From Hymenolepis diminuta (taxonomy: Eukaryota; Platyhelminthes; Cestoda; Cyclophyllidea; Hymenolepididae), in the NCBI GenBank assembly GCA_900708905.1, contig CAADRB010000044.1, positions 388,111-452,110 of the forward strand: a DNA stretch of 64,000 nt. The letters are read 5' to 3'. Below, in pieces: positions 49,101 to 61,244 of the stretch. A model generated the notes under the pieces. That model was given only the letters and a program-made list of their open reading frames with translations. It was not told where the DNA came from and searched no databases. The translations under genes were made by a program, and so were the position numbers. Position 1 is the stretch's first letter. The number at the start of each line of letters is the position of its first letter.

Positions 49101-52100
49101 ATGTTTGTCTCAAAGATACCAGTTAGACAGACATACATAGATGCTAACAATGCATTTTTGGGGAAATCCTGTCTCGAGAGATTTCTCGTCATTTAGGGTA
49201 GTGACTTGTCTCTCTATACTTAAGGTCTTTGCGGCTTGAGATATCTGAAGGCATTATTTTCAGTCGATTCCTAGATTTTAATGAAGGCGATTTTGCCGCT
49301 GGTGTGCTATAAAAAGTCTTCCTCATTCTCTTACCCAAAAATTTCTTTCGATCCATCGAGTATAAGCGAGATCTAGAAAGAAAACGAGTTATGAATAAAG
49401 CTAATTATTCAAGATGTCAAGAAAGTCCTTGGTTGGACATGATTCGTCTATCATGGTTGAAGCAGTCAATAACATCGATCCCCATCTCTCAGTGTAAAAC
49501 CTCAACTCAAGAGAATTCGAGAAGAAAGTGAAATGCCAACCGTATGCACGTATTTGTAACAAAGAAAGCAATGACTTTTGTTAACGATGAAATCATTATT
49601 ATATAGAAATAACGATCAACAAGGACCCAAGGGGCCAATTTTGAGATGCATTAAGCATTATAAAATACGGGGGTTGTTTAAGTTAATATCGAAATTGAAC
49701 TCAATACCGGTCTTTCAAAGAACCTCTGAAAAAAACACCAAATATTATACCACACGGACCTTTCTCCAAATTATAGCCTTATAGCTATAGATTCGCTTGT
49801 CTGAATTGTATAAACAATACGGCCTTTATAAATAAACGGACGATCATCATTATATGTCCAAAATGAACTGCACTCTGATTGGAAGCCGATAAAACAAAGC
49901 ACATAGCTGTAGTATTTATGTTTTGCCTCGGGATGAACGGTTTCCGTAGGTTGTTTCCAAGTTGCTTATAATTACCTTATAATATTCGAGCACACGCCGC
50001 TCTTGACGCATTGAGGGTCGATCAAAGCATAAACTGTCATCAGGCCAATAATGTTTCAATCTTCAAACATCAATAATATGAGGGCAATCTGCATAGTTCT
50101 TATGTGGTTGCAGCAGCTGCATATCTGTCCTCGGGTTTGAGTCAAATGTAGCATAGTGAAATCTAGTGTGCACATAGATCATAGCAAACGAAAACTAGAC
50201 ATTCTAGCATTATAACAGGATAGAAGAAAAGTACATTACAAAGGCTCACTTCGACCCCATCAGCGACTTGACTATTCAAACCCTCCGAGCCCCACTCCCA
50301 CCGTAAATAACACTTTAAATTAGTAGAAAAAGGCAGTAAAACGACGTACACAACAGTTCCGTTGGCAGCTGGTGGAAGAATCTGAGTGATAGAGAATTCC
50401 GACCTCTTAACCCTTTCCACCACTTCCACATCTCCCAAATCCGCATAGGGGAACATTCCAAATGTGATAATTTCATAGAGCACAATTCCGTAGGACCAGA
50501 GATCGGATTTTACTGAGAAGATGCCGAATTGTACAGCCTCTGGAGGCATCCATCGAATGGGCAACTCGACATTGCGTGTGAAACGATAGTACCCATAAGG
50601 TGAACCCCCCGCAGCTTCACGCGTCAGCCCGAAATCGCCAATTTTGACAACGTGATCTGGACCCACAAGGCAATTTCGACAAGCGATATCTCTATGAATG
50701 AGCTGTTTGCTGTGAAGGTACGCCAATCCCTCGGCTATATCCAGTGCCATTCGGGTTAGCGTTGCTGGACAGATATCTTCGTCATCTGGGCATCTACAAA
50801 AATGGGAAATTGAAGATTATATTAAAATAATGACATAGTCATTACGCAGCCGATATTAAACACAGTGCAACAGAACATTGTGCATGCAGTTCTATAGGCG
50901 ACTCATCAAAGTTAATCGGAGCAAGACAGGCGGAGATAGTGTTCCACGACAGTCCATGTGTTCCCAGCCACTTATACTACTTCCATAAAACTATTTATCA
51001 TTTATAAGATCATTCTTTGTAAATTGCAAGCGAATTGGCTGGATTTCTCATCCATAGCCATCTCTTTCATCAATCTGGTCTACTCTTTTTGTATCTTTAG
51101 TTCCGATTGTGTCGCCTACTGGCGATTCTGCCGTCATCAAATCCTTTAAATTTGGTCTATTCAGGAATAAGCATTCTTCGGTAATCCGAAGAATCCGAAC
51201 TAGTCTTTGAAATGCGAAGTTAAGAAAAAAACGCAAATAAATGCAAAGATTCACTCTTGAAAACCAACAACCACTGTATTTTTCGTCCTTGTTGCTGAAA
51301 GGTAAGCTTTAACTAAACGCTCTCAAAATATCCCGGAATGATGTTTCCAAAGACGAAGTGGTAACTATGGCTATCTAGAAAACTCTGAATTTTCCAATTT
51401 ACCGTTCCTCTCCATTCAATAAACATTATATTGAAAATCATCTACCCCTTGTTCAAACCGTACCATTGATAAAACTTTCGTTTAAATGAACTGAATGATA
51501 GAATACTCTTTCCATGAGAACAGGCGAGTGTTTTGGCGTTATAAAAAACAAGGTGCACTTCAAAATTAGTATGCTCTATATAAACACGTAAATATTACCT
51601 GACCTGACTTTGTTATAGCTCGTGCGTGCGTATTCAGTGAGGGGAATGGCTTAGCTAATGAAGGAAATAACGAAATTCGCGCCTCTCACCAAGATGATCG
51701 TTGGAAGATGCCCTCCTAAATGGGCTTGAGAATTAATATTATTGTTACATAAAAGAAAATGATATTTTTCCTAAAATAATTCTTATATGTAAGATTCTTT
51801 ATTTTCCACCTTTTGATTCTTGCTTCTTTTAAGTCCCTTTTATTCGAACGAATTTACTTACATTAGGGTTGCAAATGGTGCATAATATGAACCGACCTAT
51901 CGATACGAAAACAGGCGTCTTCTGTTGATATAGTGGTTTGGGTCGTCGGATCGCGTTTGTAACTAGTGCAATGTCTTAGGGAATCTAAGAGTCGATTACG
52001 GTATCCTACAGAGAAGAGCAGATTATGACAATTATTATTATGATTTTTCGCTAATTATAGATCTTAGACCACACAATTTCTCCCATCATTCGATTGTTTA

Positions 52101-55100
52101 CATGAATCCTACTCAGGCATTCATACATCTTGTTTGTGGAAAAGCCAGAGGGTTAACAGAGGGCAAATCAACTTTATTTCAGTGATCCATGAATGGACAG
52201 GTGTTGTTAACATTAAAGATTTGCCATCAGACTTACAGAATTTGGACTAGTAGTAGTGATAGTTGTGAGCTCTGGCGGGAGAGAAGGACCAATCCAAAAA
52301 CAGACACATTAAAATGGGGAGGGAGGGGGGAGGATTTGGTTTTAACGTAGTTGGCACGGCCAGACCCATAGTTAATTTCACTCTTCGCCCCTTCCAATAA
52401 TTAAAGCTAATCTAGACGATGAGAATTACGAACGAACATGAACATTTCNNNNNNNNNNNNNNNNNNNNNNNNNNNNNNTAATTTTGGTGCATTTATGTGC
52501 GCAGATGTTTTGGTATGACTTAGAAATTGGCCAATAAGAGCAGCCGATTTCAAGCTTTCTCATCAAAAAAGTGCGTCTACGTTGAGATAAGATTTCTCTC
52601 GAGTCTTTTCATGTCTCATTGATACACAAAGTGGGAAGGAGAGTACAACCAACGAACCAATAATGGAGGCAGGAGAGATGAGGCGACCAATAGGGGGAAG
52701 GAGAAGAGAGTGGAACTGCCCTAGGCTGCCGGCGTAGACTCTGTTTACACACGAAATCTTGTAGTCACGTGATCCCGGCCACTGCCCTCCCTCTCGTGCC
52801 AAAATAAATAAATGCTTGTGATGACACATACAACACACTTATGCGCAATTCATAGATATCAAGTTAAATAGCTATTACTGCAGCAGCACAGAGCCACTAA
52901 GATCAAAGGATACCATTATACGATACATATGAATGAACTCTAGTGAGCCCTGCTGTTAAAATTGCCTTAATTCATTTGCCTCCTCACGACTGTAAGAAGA
53001 AGCTACAAATGAATCACAGTGGCTGTTCAACCATTCAATGATATCAAATAGTTAACAAGATCGGAATATGATAACTCTAGAATAACCCAGAAACTTCGGG
53101 AACGATCCACGAAATTCGAGCCTTGAAACATCTGAACATTACATGGTAATAGAAAGTCAACAAAACATAGCTCAAAGCTACAGAATTTAAGTTTTGTCTT
53201 GGGGTTATCAATTCTCACAGTCCGTCCCTAAGTCGCCCATCAGCCTCATCGATATGCATGTACACGCCGCTCTTGATTGCTTAACAGTTATTCTGGGCAT
53301 AAACTTCTATCAGTGTGGCGATGTTTTAGTCTCCAAGCCTCAATTACATGTAGACAACTTGTATTCCTATATAAAGCCCTTGTTGCACTCTGTCTTATCT
53401 CACTGAATCTTAGTCAACTGTAACCCCGCTATATCTAGTAAGTAGATATACCATAACGGCAAAAATTTAAACCAGGCATTACAGCATAGAATAGTGTTAA
53501 TTCACATAGTGAATCGCCTCCTTCATGAAACAGTCGACAATCCGGAATTAAAAACAAGAACATTGACAATCTGATTTCATCATATCCTAAAGACCGGTCC
53601 TCCGTCTTATATATTACTGAGCTTTTTGCAGTTTTGATTGTTCAGTTACTATGCCCTGATTAAGAAGTGCAAAAATGCATTATCATGAATAGTAATTACC
53701 ATGTATTCGCGATAACAAGCAGACTTACAACTATATTCAATGCTACGAGAAGTCTAACTCAAGAACTATATTCTAGTGTATGGAGTTTTTCGGGAGAACC
53801 GTATGGATGTATGATGGAGGTGACACAAAAATATACTGGCTACCTGATGAAGAGAATTTGATTCAAAAAGAAAATTCCTTCACTTATTCAGGACCACAAA
53901 GTCACTTGCAATAATAATTCGTAAGTTTGCAGAGTTCTTTTTTTTCATTCAATTAAAGGTAAGGTTAATCGAGATCTTCAGAGAACAGATCTCTTATTAC
54001 CGCCTCTACACAACAACACCAAGGATATCGGACAATACTAGACTTAAAATTCTGTTAGATGCTGCAAAAGCCAAACCTTAGGACTAGGCTCTCATAGTCG
54101 TGACATGTGACATGACATGACAAAGAAGACCTCGCTTTTGGGCTCCTATGAAAAGTTGCCCTGATTCACCTGCCCTAAAACTTCTCGAGTCATCAGATAC
54201 CAGAGAAACCCAGAAAGAAAGCTTACTCAAAGTCATGGCTAAGACAAACATTAAACAAGACACTAAGTAGGTCTTTGGTTTGAACGAGTTGTCACTACTA
54301 AGACAGCCCATCTCGATCCTAACTTTGAGAGGAATCCGAGCAAGAGCAATAAAATATAATTTAATGAGTACCAATGACCACAGTATAATCAGTTTTTTTT
54401 GTCCGTAACTTTGCAAGGTGTTTCGTTATGACACTTTTAGCTGCTTCTTGTTTCTGTGAACTTATATCACCATTGCAAGTAATGGCTAAGTCCTTTATCA
54501 TAGAAATATCTACTAAAACAAATCCCTCAAACCACACCATAAATGCCGAACTACGATTCAGTCTATCAAACTAGAGCATTACTAATAGGAGTGAAGTTAG
54601 TTAAATATTCAAGAACGTATTAGCCTACCTCTGAGCAGTAAGGCGTCGTTCTAGAAGGTATTTCTTGAGATCTCCAAGAAGCATGAGTTCCATAATGAGG
54701 TAGATCTCATCCTGTGGCCTGTCCATACAGACACCGACCAGGCGGACGACATTCTTGTGTCGAAGATCACGCATTAACTTAGCCTCAGAGAGAAACTCCA
54801 CTTTTGCTTCGTATGTCGTGCGATTGGTATTCATTTTTACAGCTACTGCCTCCCATCTGCCTGCGGATTTCGCCTCACCACCGTACACTAAACCGAAGGC
54901 ACCGTCTCCGATCCTTCGGTTGATTACTATATCGCTGAGGGGAATCTACAAAAGTAGAAGAAATTTAGGTCAAGTATAGTCGTAATATACATTAAAACTA
55001 AACCGTTTTTTCACATGGACCACTACGGTGAACACAGGTGAAGATGAAGAAAAAACTGGCTTAACGTATTAAAAGACGTTAACTGAAAGAGATATTAAAT

Positions 55101-58100
55101 AAACTCTAACTACTGTATGGGTGTAGTCAACGGCTGTTGGGTACGTCTGACAAGTTAGAGGTTACAGATTCAACCGTCTTCGCTGCAAATCCAGTCATAC
55201 TGATTAATACTAGTTAAGGAAGAGCATCCCATTAGACGTTACTCTGCCCACGGTGAGTGTTGAAAACATTTCCCTTCAGTAGACGTGGAGAATATTTCTG
55301 TTAATAGAACCACGTCTAAACGTGAGAGTGATAACACTATCCAGTTGTTTTAACGAATCAGTAATAAGTAAAATATTTTAGGACAACGTCTACTCAAGTG
55401 AGAAAGAAAACAGAAGTTGGGTGATGTAGAAAGTTTGTTGGCAAAGGTAACTTGTATGCGACTGTAGTTCTCCATGTCGGTAGCTGTGCTAGTATTCTAC
55501 TTATATCATAATGTGAGAGAGGTCACATGCTGGAAGTGTAGAGTAGTTGCAGACGTGGAAATTCTAACAATGCTACATTATACTTTATTTTTAATGTTTT
55601 GCGGATGACTCAATTATATCTTGGTAGATAGACTGCTCAATGCTAGCCAGTCAGAAGCGATGGCCCGATTTATCGGTGATCAGGCTCAACAAGCCAATGG
55701 TGATCTCTTCTATCAACAAACACTCTCTCACTATCTGCACTTATTCTGTCATTGACTTCAGACTTATTGTTTGACCTCAATCTCGGCCGGCTACCTGCTG
55801 CAGAAGTCCCCCATCGTTTTTATGAACTGGCTGTTAAAAGTATTACAAACAGAACAGAGACACAGTCGCGTTCTTTATTTCCCCAATAGACATGTACAGC
55901 TACTCTTTTAACTTTTAAGTAATTTGGGGGGAGGGGAGGGGACTGATAATTTAATGACTCTGGGAGTGACGGTTAAGCCGTAAAAGGCTTTACGGTTAGC
56001 AGTATAACGTGCTAAACACGATAGATTTGGCTAATGAATTTTCAGGTGTTATATTCTAGTACAAAACATCTTTGCTCAAAACTATTAAATTAAAGTGTGC
56101 ATCCGCTTGTCAATTATCTTATAATAAGCGGGCTGATAACGTCGACAAATAAGGATAAAGACAGCAAAATCTACTCATTGTCTCAGGACGAGCAATTTAC
56201 ATCCCACAGGTTGCTTTCCACCTGTAATCCACCAGCCTTAGCAATATGATGCTAGTATCTTAATAATTAGCCTAGAAAAAACTGCCATCGATACGGAGGT
56301 GTGTTGATCTTTCATTGTCATTTATATGAAAAGTCACAAGAATGTTAAAAGTGAGCTCACTCGCTCCGGTGGGAGAGCTGCGTACATCAGGGGAAGATGA
56401 TCTCTTCTTTCACGCTTTGTACTTTTTATGCTTCTTGGTCCTTAATTATATTTTTCCTACATCTTATAGACTTTATGCCCTTTTATATTTATTTGCCTTA
56501 TCTATATGATGTGTCTTAATGAAGAACCATTCAGACCACGCTACGCTACAGTCCACCTTCAAAAAAGTACTTAGAGAAATTACATTTCTGTTTTTCTTCT
56601 TTCGAATCTGAGTCAGCAGTAGCCTAGCACCTGGATCATGTAAATGAAGATATGAATTCAGAAACTTACATTAACATCTGCCAGTAGAGCACAGAGTTCT
56701 TCATAGGGTTTTCGAGTGAGTTTCTCAGCCTCCCTAAGTCGACGTCTAAAGTAGGCCAGTACAATAGCCACAACGGGTATAGCTATAATAACTACGATGC
56801 CCATTGCGAATATCCAATTTCCGACAACACAGGTCACGCCGAACCATCGGGAGAGAAAAGGAAAGGTGCAGTCGGCCTCAGTTATTGAACCATCCGAGGG
56901 GGGTCCATTGCCACCGGCAATCCATGAGGGTGAGTCAAAGTACCTCTTGGTGAGGTTGTCCACGAATAACTTGAAGGCAATCACATCATTTCGGTTGTCG
57001 TCTGGAACGTTGTCGTTGTCGTCCCCTCCACCACCACCGCTGGATCTAATGGGAAATGTGGGAGGCAGTTGAGACGTCTCGTTTCCTTTCGTCTTAAACA
57101 AAAAAAATGCAAGAAGATTAAGCAAAGCAACAAAGTATTTCAACAAAGTAACGGTATTGAAAGAGAAGCGGAATGGGAAATTTTGACGCCGAAACGATTT
57201 CTACGTAGCTCAAATTGCCTTCATGACTTGAGCGCTCTAATCAATTGAAGATTCAGTTTTAAAGACCCCAGTTACATTGGATATTGTTTTTCAAAAGCAT
57301 TATTGTAATCCTGCGTTTCACAAAAAAGCAGTTCACATTCGTCTAATAGTGGAAGAAAGCGTATTCCCACAATGTACCAGTTTAAAAGACTCGATGGTAG
57401 CACCACTCCGACTTGAGGGTTACAGAGCCTTCAAGTGGCATTAACTGTGATTTGCAGCTATTACAAAACGACTTATTGACCAGTTGATTACATCAGATAG
57501 TTAGCCATACCATTTCGAATAGATATTGTCTGCTAACAGTTAATCCCGAGAAATATCTAAATAGTCAGATCCCCTTACCCACTGCTCAAACTGAAATTTT
57601 ACAGCTCCGTATTCACCTGTCCAAATAGTACAATTTACAAATTAGGTTCATAAATATAAAATCCTTATTCGTATTTTATCGGAAAATGTGAATTGCATTA
57701 TTCGGGAAGAGATAAATATAAATTCTTCGATAGTGTTAGAATGGATTTTCTTCGTAGCGTTCTATGGGGCACCCATGTTAACTTTTATCTCTACCTCTAC
57801 TCTTACAATCAGATGACGGGCGTTTATTGGTCGCTCATCAAACCCACTTCAGCGTATGGTAAACAAGCCACCTTATCATAACTGTGTTTCCTATGATGAG
57901 CAGATGCTTGTTTTCCGTACTTCCACATGTTGATTCTTAACTTATCTTTCTCATTCTTGGAGTGGTTTAATATACCTTTCCACCTCTATGACGTGTAGAC
58001 ACCTGGATTCTGGACGAAGTAACATCTTGGACTCGCCTATTTCCCCGACGCTTGTAATTGTCTCCCACGATCGTCACTAGACACTGTAAAATGGTATGTC

Positions 58101-61100
58101 ATCTAAATAAGACGGGTTCTCTTTGGGTCTTATATACATATTTCCCAATGCGTCACGCTCTCCACTTATCTCTTGGTTTTCTTATTTTGAAAAGGGTGGT
58201 TTTCCAGTTAGACTTTAGGAAGATCATTAGTTGTGCAAAGGAATATCTCTTAGTCTAAGTTGACCGGACATTTAAAAGTAATGCCGTTGACTGGATTTAA
58301 TGCCGCTTTATTACGTTAGTAAATGGACGAATATTACTTTAAATATATGGTCCTCATTTTATCATTGATGATATATCATATCGTATCCGAAATTCATTAT
58401 TAATGTTAAAATTTGTCTCAGTCTATAATAGCGAGTCTTATAAAAAGAAAACTTACGGCATTTTCCTTATCGCCAAGAGACCAGAGTATAATAGGCACCG
58501 TGGTACCAATATCTTTGTACTGTTTCACTACCCAAGAATTAAGGAGACGATCATTGTGTGCATCGAAGCTGAGTTGATGAATCTTTTGACCGGAGTTATG
58601 TGGATCATTTCTATCCTCCTCTTCACCATGTCCCATCCGTGGAATGGGTATTTGGGGCTGTACCATGGGTTTTTGAGGAATTGTACCTAATCGATACACC
58701 AGGGTTTCCCCTAATACATCTACTGGATTGGTGAAAAAGGACACGGCGTTCTTGTCCTTGTACCCACCGTGACTGATGTACTCCATTTGGGTCTCTGATA
58801 CCAACGTCCGAAGTCGCCTATCAAAGAAGAAAAAACAGGATGACTAGGTCAAAGTCTCTTACCTTGGATAAAAAATGGGAAGGATCAAACACAATTCAAA
58901 TAAATTACAAGTCATTTTTTGGACGCCCATGTAATAACTACTTCATTCAAATACTTTGAAACAGAATTTACGACTTTCTGCTTGCCAGCAATTTTTTAGA
59001 AAGTAATCCAACGTATTGGGAACTAAATTCAAAAGACTCCGAAGATCCCAGAGAGAAGACGTCCTGGCTAGATCGTATCTTGGTAGGCTGTGCCAATCGC
59101 AATCAAATCACCTTTTTTCAAAGGGAGTTTACAAACAGAAGGAGACTAAGAGCCTGGGTACCACACTTTTCAGTCAACAGTTCGATCGAATCTACCTCTC
59201 ACTCCACTTATTTCACTAGATAATCGCTGAAAGACTATACTAATGAGGCATACGATTAGAGCTCCCTAATACTACTACTAAATAGGATGGCCACAATGTC
59301 AAGTTGCTAACCGTAAAACCTGGAACGACCTAAGCCCCATTCCAAGACCATTTAACTACTCAAAGTAAGATATAGGAAGAGCGACTGAATGCGTTTGCTG
59401 GGTAAAAATAAACATGACACTGTAGTTGGGTGTTTATTTACAACAGATTAAGGTCATCCAACGACTCCAATATAATTTATGGAGTAAAATGTGGTTAGGG
59501 AGGTCACCTTCGATTTGATTATCAGTAACAATACTTTGAGCCATTGCACCTTCCACAGGAAGGTTTCTAAGAGCGGTATTTGTTTAACGCATGGCACGTT
59601 AGAAACTGACTTAAACTTCCCAGCCCAAGCGCTTTTCAAAACTCACCTTGGGGAGAGACGTAGTATTATGGAATCTCCGTGAGAAAATCGAATTCTGTCA
59701 CTCCCTTTCTTAGCCAAATTTAACTAGTGCACATGTACATTGCGTACACACCGTGTGCATCGAACCCTCTGACTGTGCAGACGTGCACACTGACAGTTAA
59801 TTTAAGCTTCCTTAAGCTTATTCAATTTTCAGGCATACGAGTTTTCATAACTTGAACATTATTTTGGTGTTTTACGGTGGCGTAGCGGTCAGCATGCACA
59901 TCAGCCAAATCAATATACATTGACCAAATGTAGAGGTTACGTTTGGATTGCGAATTCATCATCAGAGAAAATGCTTCCACTCAATAATTTATCTTAAAGA
60001 TGCGGAAAACTCTAAATTCTAATAGTATTAGGAGGGAAAAAGTGCAGAAAACAAGTCGCACGTGTGCAGTTCCATAAATGCCACTCAAATTTTAGTATCT
60101 AAAATTACGTAAATCCGGGAGAAGAAAGTAATTCAAATACAACTTCATTTAATTTATGCAGAACGGTATGGGAAAAGAGGAAATTGATTGGATTCAAGAT
60201 AAATGAAATAGTAGGATATAAACAGCACGTGATTTGAGGGTAATAACATTATTTATAATCTTACATGACTTGGATGGAGAAATAAGGTATTAAAGTAGCA
60301 ATTACTACGCTTCAGTTTGTCAGTTAATTTTTATAGATACAAACACACAAAGACGTAAGAGGACGTTTCTAACGCTGGAGAATTCTGTTTTCCTGAAATG
60401 CTTATCACCGCGAAGATATTACCTCGCGCCCACTGCAGAACTGCCTTTATGAGACTTCAAACACCCATGCAGGACCACTATGAGTCTTCGAGTGGCTTAT
60501 TCATATTTTAAGTGTTTTGTGACCTTCGATAGATCACAATCATCTATTAGATTCTTTCAACCGCTTTTGTTGTCCCTTGAACTATATTTACTCCCTCTAT
60601 AAACCCACAAATTGTTGCTACCTCCACTTTACCACCGCAACTATAAGAACTCATAGGTACCCTCGTTCCTTTTGGTCTTCTCTCAATCTACCAAGACTTG
60701 CCAGTAAACCAATTTGTCACAATCACCTTCTCTCTATCTGTTGTTGTGATGAAAGTTGGTGGAAATTAGAAAGGTAAAATTGGAAGAATAGCTAGAGGCC
60801 GAAATCAGATATTTAGCTGATAGTATCTTCTATAAATCATTTTGAGAAGACATTTGGGTGATTATAAATACATATAATAAGCTAGTTAAAAGTTAAGAGA
60901 TATGGACAAGCAAGATAGTGGATTTGACCGTTCAAACCTCCTTGACTATGAACTCGTGTGTTGATACAAACATCAAAATATTAAAAGAACAATTCTCTCT
61001 GAATTGAGGACTTCGTGTGCAAAACAAAAGTAAGAAGACAGGAATACAACAACAGCTAATAAATCGTTCCACTTAATAAATTTCAAAACGAGAACCTACT

Positions 61101-61244
61101 CGGCCATTTTGGGATGGTTCAATATGGAAAGAGCGGATGGATTTTCGCGAAGAAGTCTAGCAACAGCACTCCCGAGGACAAGGACAGATTCATAGGCGCA
61201 CTGCTCGTACAGTTTACGTTGTTCAGATTGTCGTACCGGTTTAC
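43120..61244 (-). CDS. VKR: Venus kinase receptor (VKR), 3' part: Venus-flytrap end, TM, tyrosine kinase, tail
   Basis: Eight phase-consistent exons: 61244-61100, 58817-58457, 57092-56670, 54945-54629, 50793-50350, 46023-45873, 45796-45318 and 43870-43120 (about 1,022 residues; the 5' part is absent). Exons 1-2 carry the end of a periplasmic-binding/Venus-flytrap ectodomain (YEQCAYESVLVLG, then IHQLSFDAHNDRL and PIILWSLGD). Exon 3 has WIAGGNGPPSDG and a TM segment (IFAMGIVVIIAIPVVAIVLA). Exons 4-6 are an insulin-receptor-type kinase: IGDGAFG, VAVK, αC Glu in EFLSEAK, HRDIACRNC, GDFGLTR, YYRFTR, ELPIRWMPPEA, SDLWSYGIVLYEI, then VSCCQYLWQHRPE. All catalytic residues are kept. The tail is Pro/Ser/Gly/Gln-rich and ends in poly-His. 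VKRs occur in invertebrates; schistosome members act in reproductive tissue. A plain insulin receptor is ruled out by the flytrap domain. Confidence 0.88.
43142..43175 (-). repeat. poly-histidine-encoding trinucleotide tract in the VKR tail
   Basis: CAC/CAT codons encode YHYHHHHHHHHP just before the stop. It is part of the last VKR exon; the same exon encodes two Gln runs (HQQQQL and FQQQQQT, about 43441-43500). Confidence 0.8.
46384..46545. other. CpG- and GC-rich island with a perfect palindrome in a VKR intron
   Basis: A sharp local rise in GC and CpG within AT-rich intron DNA (between the exons at 50350 and 46023). It opens with the 12-bp palindrome GATCACGTGATC (46384-46395, containing E-box CACGTG) and continues with alternating purine-pyrimidine sequence (GCACGCACACGGACGCGCGC), an octamer ATGCAAAT and GCGAGCGCTAGCTCG. 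No exon evidence on either strand. It could be an internal promoter or enhancer. Confidence 0.45.
46805..46960 (+). repeat. dispersed repeat family C, copy 1
   Basis: Matches 54118-54330: GAAGAC-TCG-TTTTGGGC, CTATGAAAAGTT, GTCATCAGATAC, AGAAAGAAAGCT and CGATCTCG/CATCTCGATCC in the same order. Copy 2 has an extra segment of about 50 bp. Confidence 0.65.
48251..48270 (+). repeat. (CAGA)n microsatellite
   Basis: About four perfect units of ACAG/CAGA within a VKR intron. Confidence 0.75.
48634..48656. repeat. perfect hairpin, 9-bp arms
   Basis: AACTCCTCT, loop TAAAT, AGAGGAGTT. It sits in the VKR intron between the exons at 50350 and 46023. Confidence 0.7.
49985..50075 (+). repeat. dispersed repeat family E, copy 1
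   Basis: ACACGCCGCTCTTGA, GCATAAACT and ATCAG-C-AATGTTT-type sequence match 53255-53345 in order. Confidence 0.5.
50880..50975 (+). repeat. dispersed repeat family D, copy 2
   Basis: CGACTCATCAAA...GACAGGCGGAGATAGTGTTCCA matches 15774-15830 (CGACTCATCAAAAACAGGCG, AGATAGTGTCCA). It lies just upstream of the kinase exon at 50793. Confidence 0.5.
52449..52478. other. assembly gap (30 N)
   Basis: Thirty undetermined bases inside the VKR intron between the exons at 54629 and 50793. The neighbouring exons are phase-compatible, so no coding exon need be lost here. Confidence 0.99.
53255..53345 (+). repeat. dispersed repeat family E, copy 2
   Basis: Partner of 49985-50075, 3.3 kb away in the same intron system and the same orientation. 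Confidence 0.5.
54118..54330 (+). repeat. dispersed repeat family C, copy 2
   Basis: Partner of 46805-46960, longer and including a continuation (GTCTTTGGTTTGAACGAG) that is shortened in copy 1. VKR intron. Confidence 0.65.
55112..55270 (+). repeat. tRNA-derived SINE-like copy
   Basis: TGGGTGTAGTCAACGG resembles a Pol III A box; GTACGTCTGACAAGTTAGAG then a G/T-rich B-box-like stretch and ACTAGTTAAGGAAGAG match the minus-strand reading of 59660-59815. Opposite orientation to most other copies. VKR intron. Confidence 0.45.
59660..59815 (-). repeat. tRNA-derived SINE-like copy
   Basis: On the minus strand a degenerate A box is followed by GCACGTCTGCACAGTCAGAG, a good B box (GGTTCGATGCA at 59766-59756) and a body (TGACAGAATTCGATTTTCTC, ACGGAGATTCC) shared with 11220-11400 and 35195-35375. 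VKR intron. Confidence 0.6.
59870..59960 (+). repeat. possible tRNA-like repeat head
   Basis: GGTGGCGTAGCGGTCAGCATG is a good A box. A B-box-like AGAGGTTACGTTTGG follows at about 59930, further away than in a tRNA. It lies about 55 bp from the oppositely oriented copy at 59660-59815. Confidence 0.35.

Noticed and set aside
55926..55943. G-rich run (GGGGGG A GGGG A GGGG) as a G-quadruplex regulatory element
   Set aside because: Only three clear G-runs and no nearby promoter or exon; similar runs near 39670 and 52316 suggest ordinary low-complexity sequence.
43120..61244. Calling the receptor kinase an insulin/IGF receptor
   Set aside because: The kinase is insulin-receptor-like, but the ectodomain exons show a flytrap-type end (FDAHNDRL, AYESVLVLG) and not FnIII or cysteine-rich repeats, so VKR fits better.
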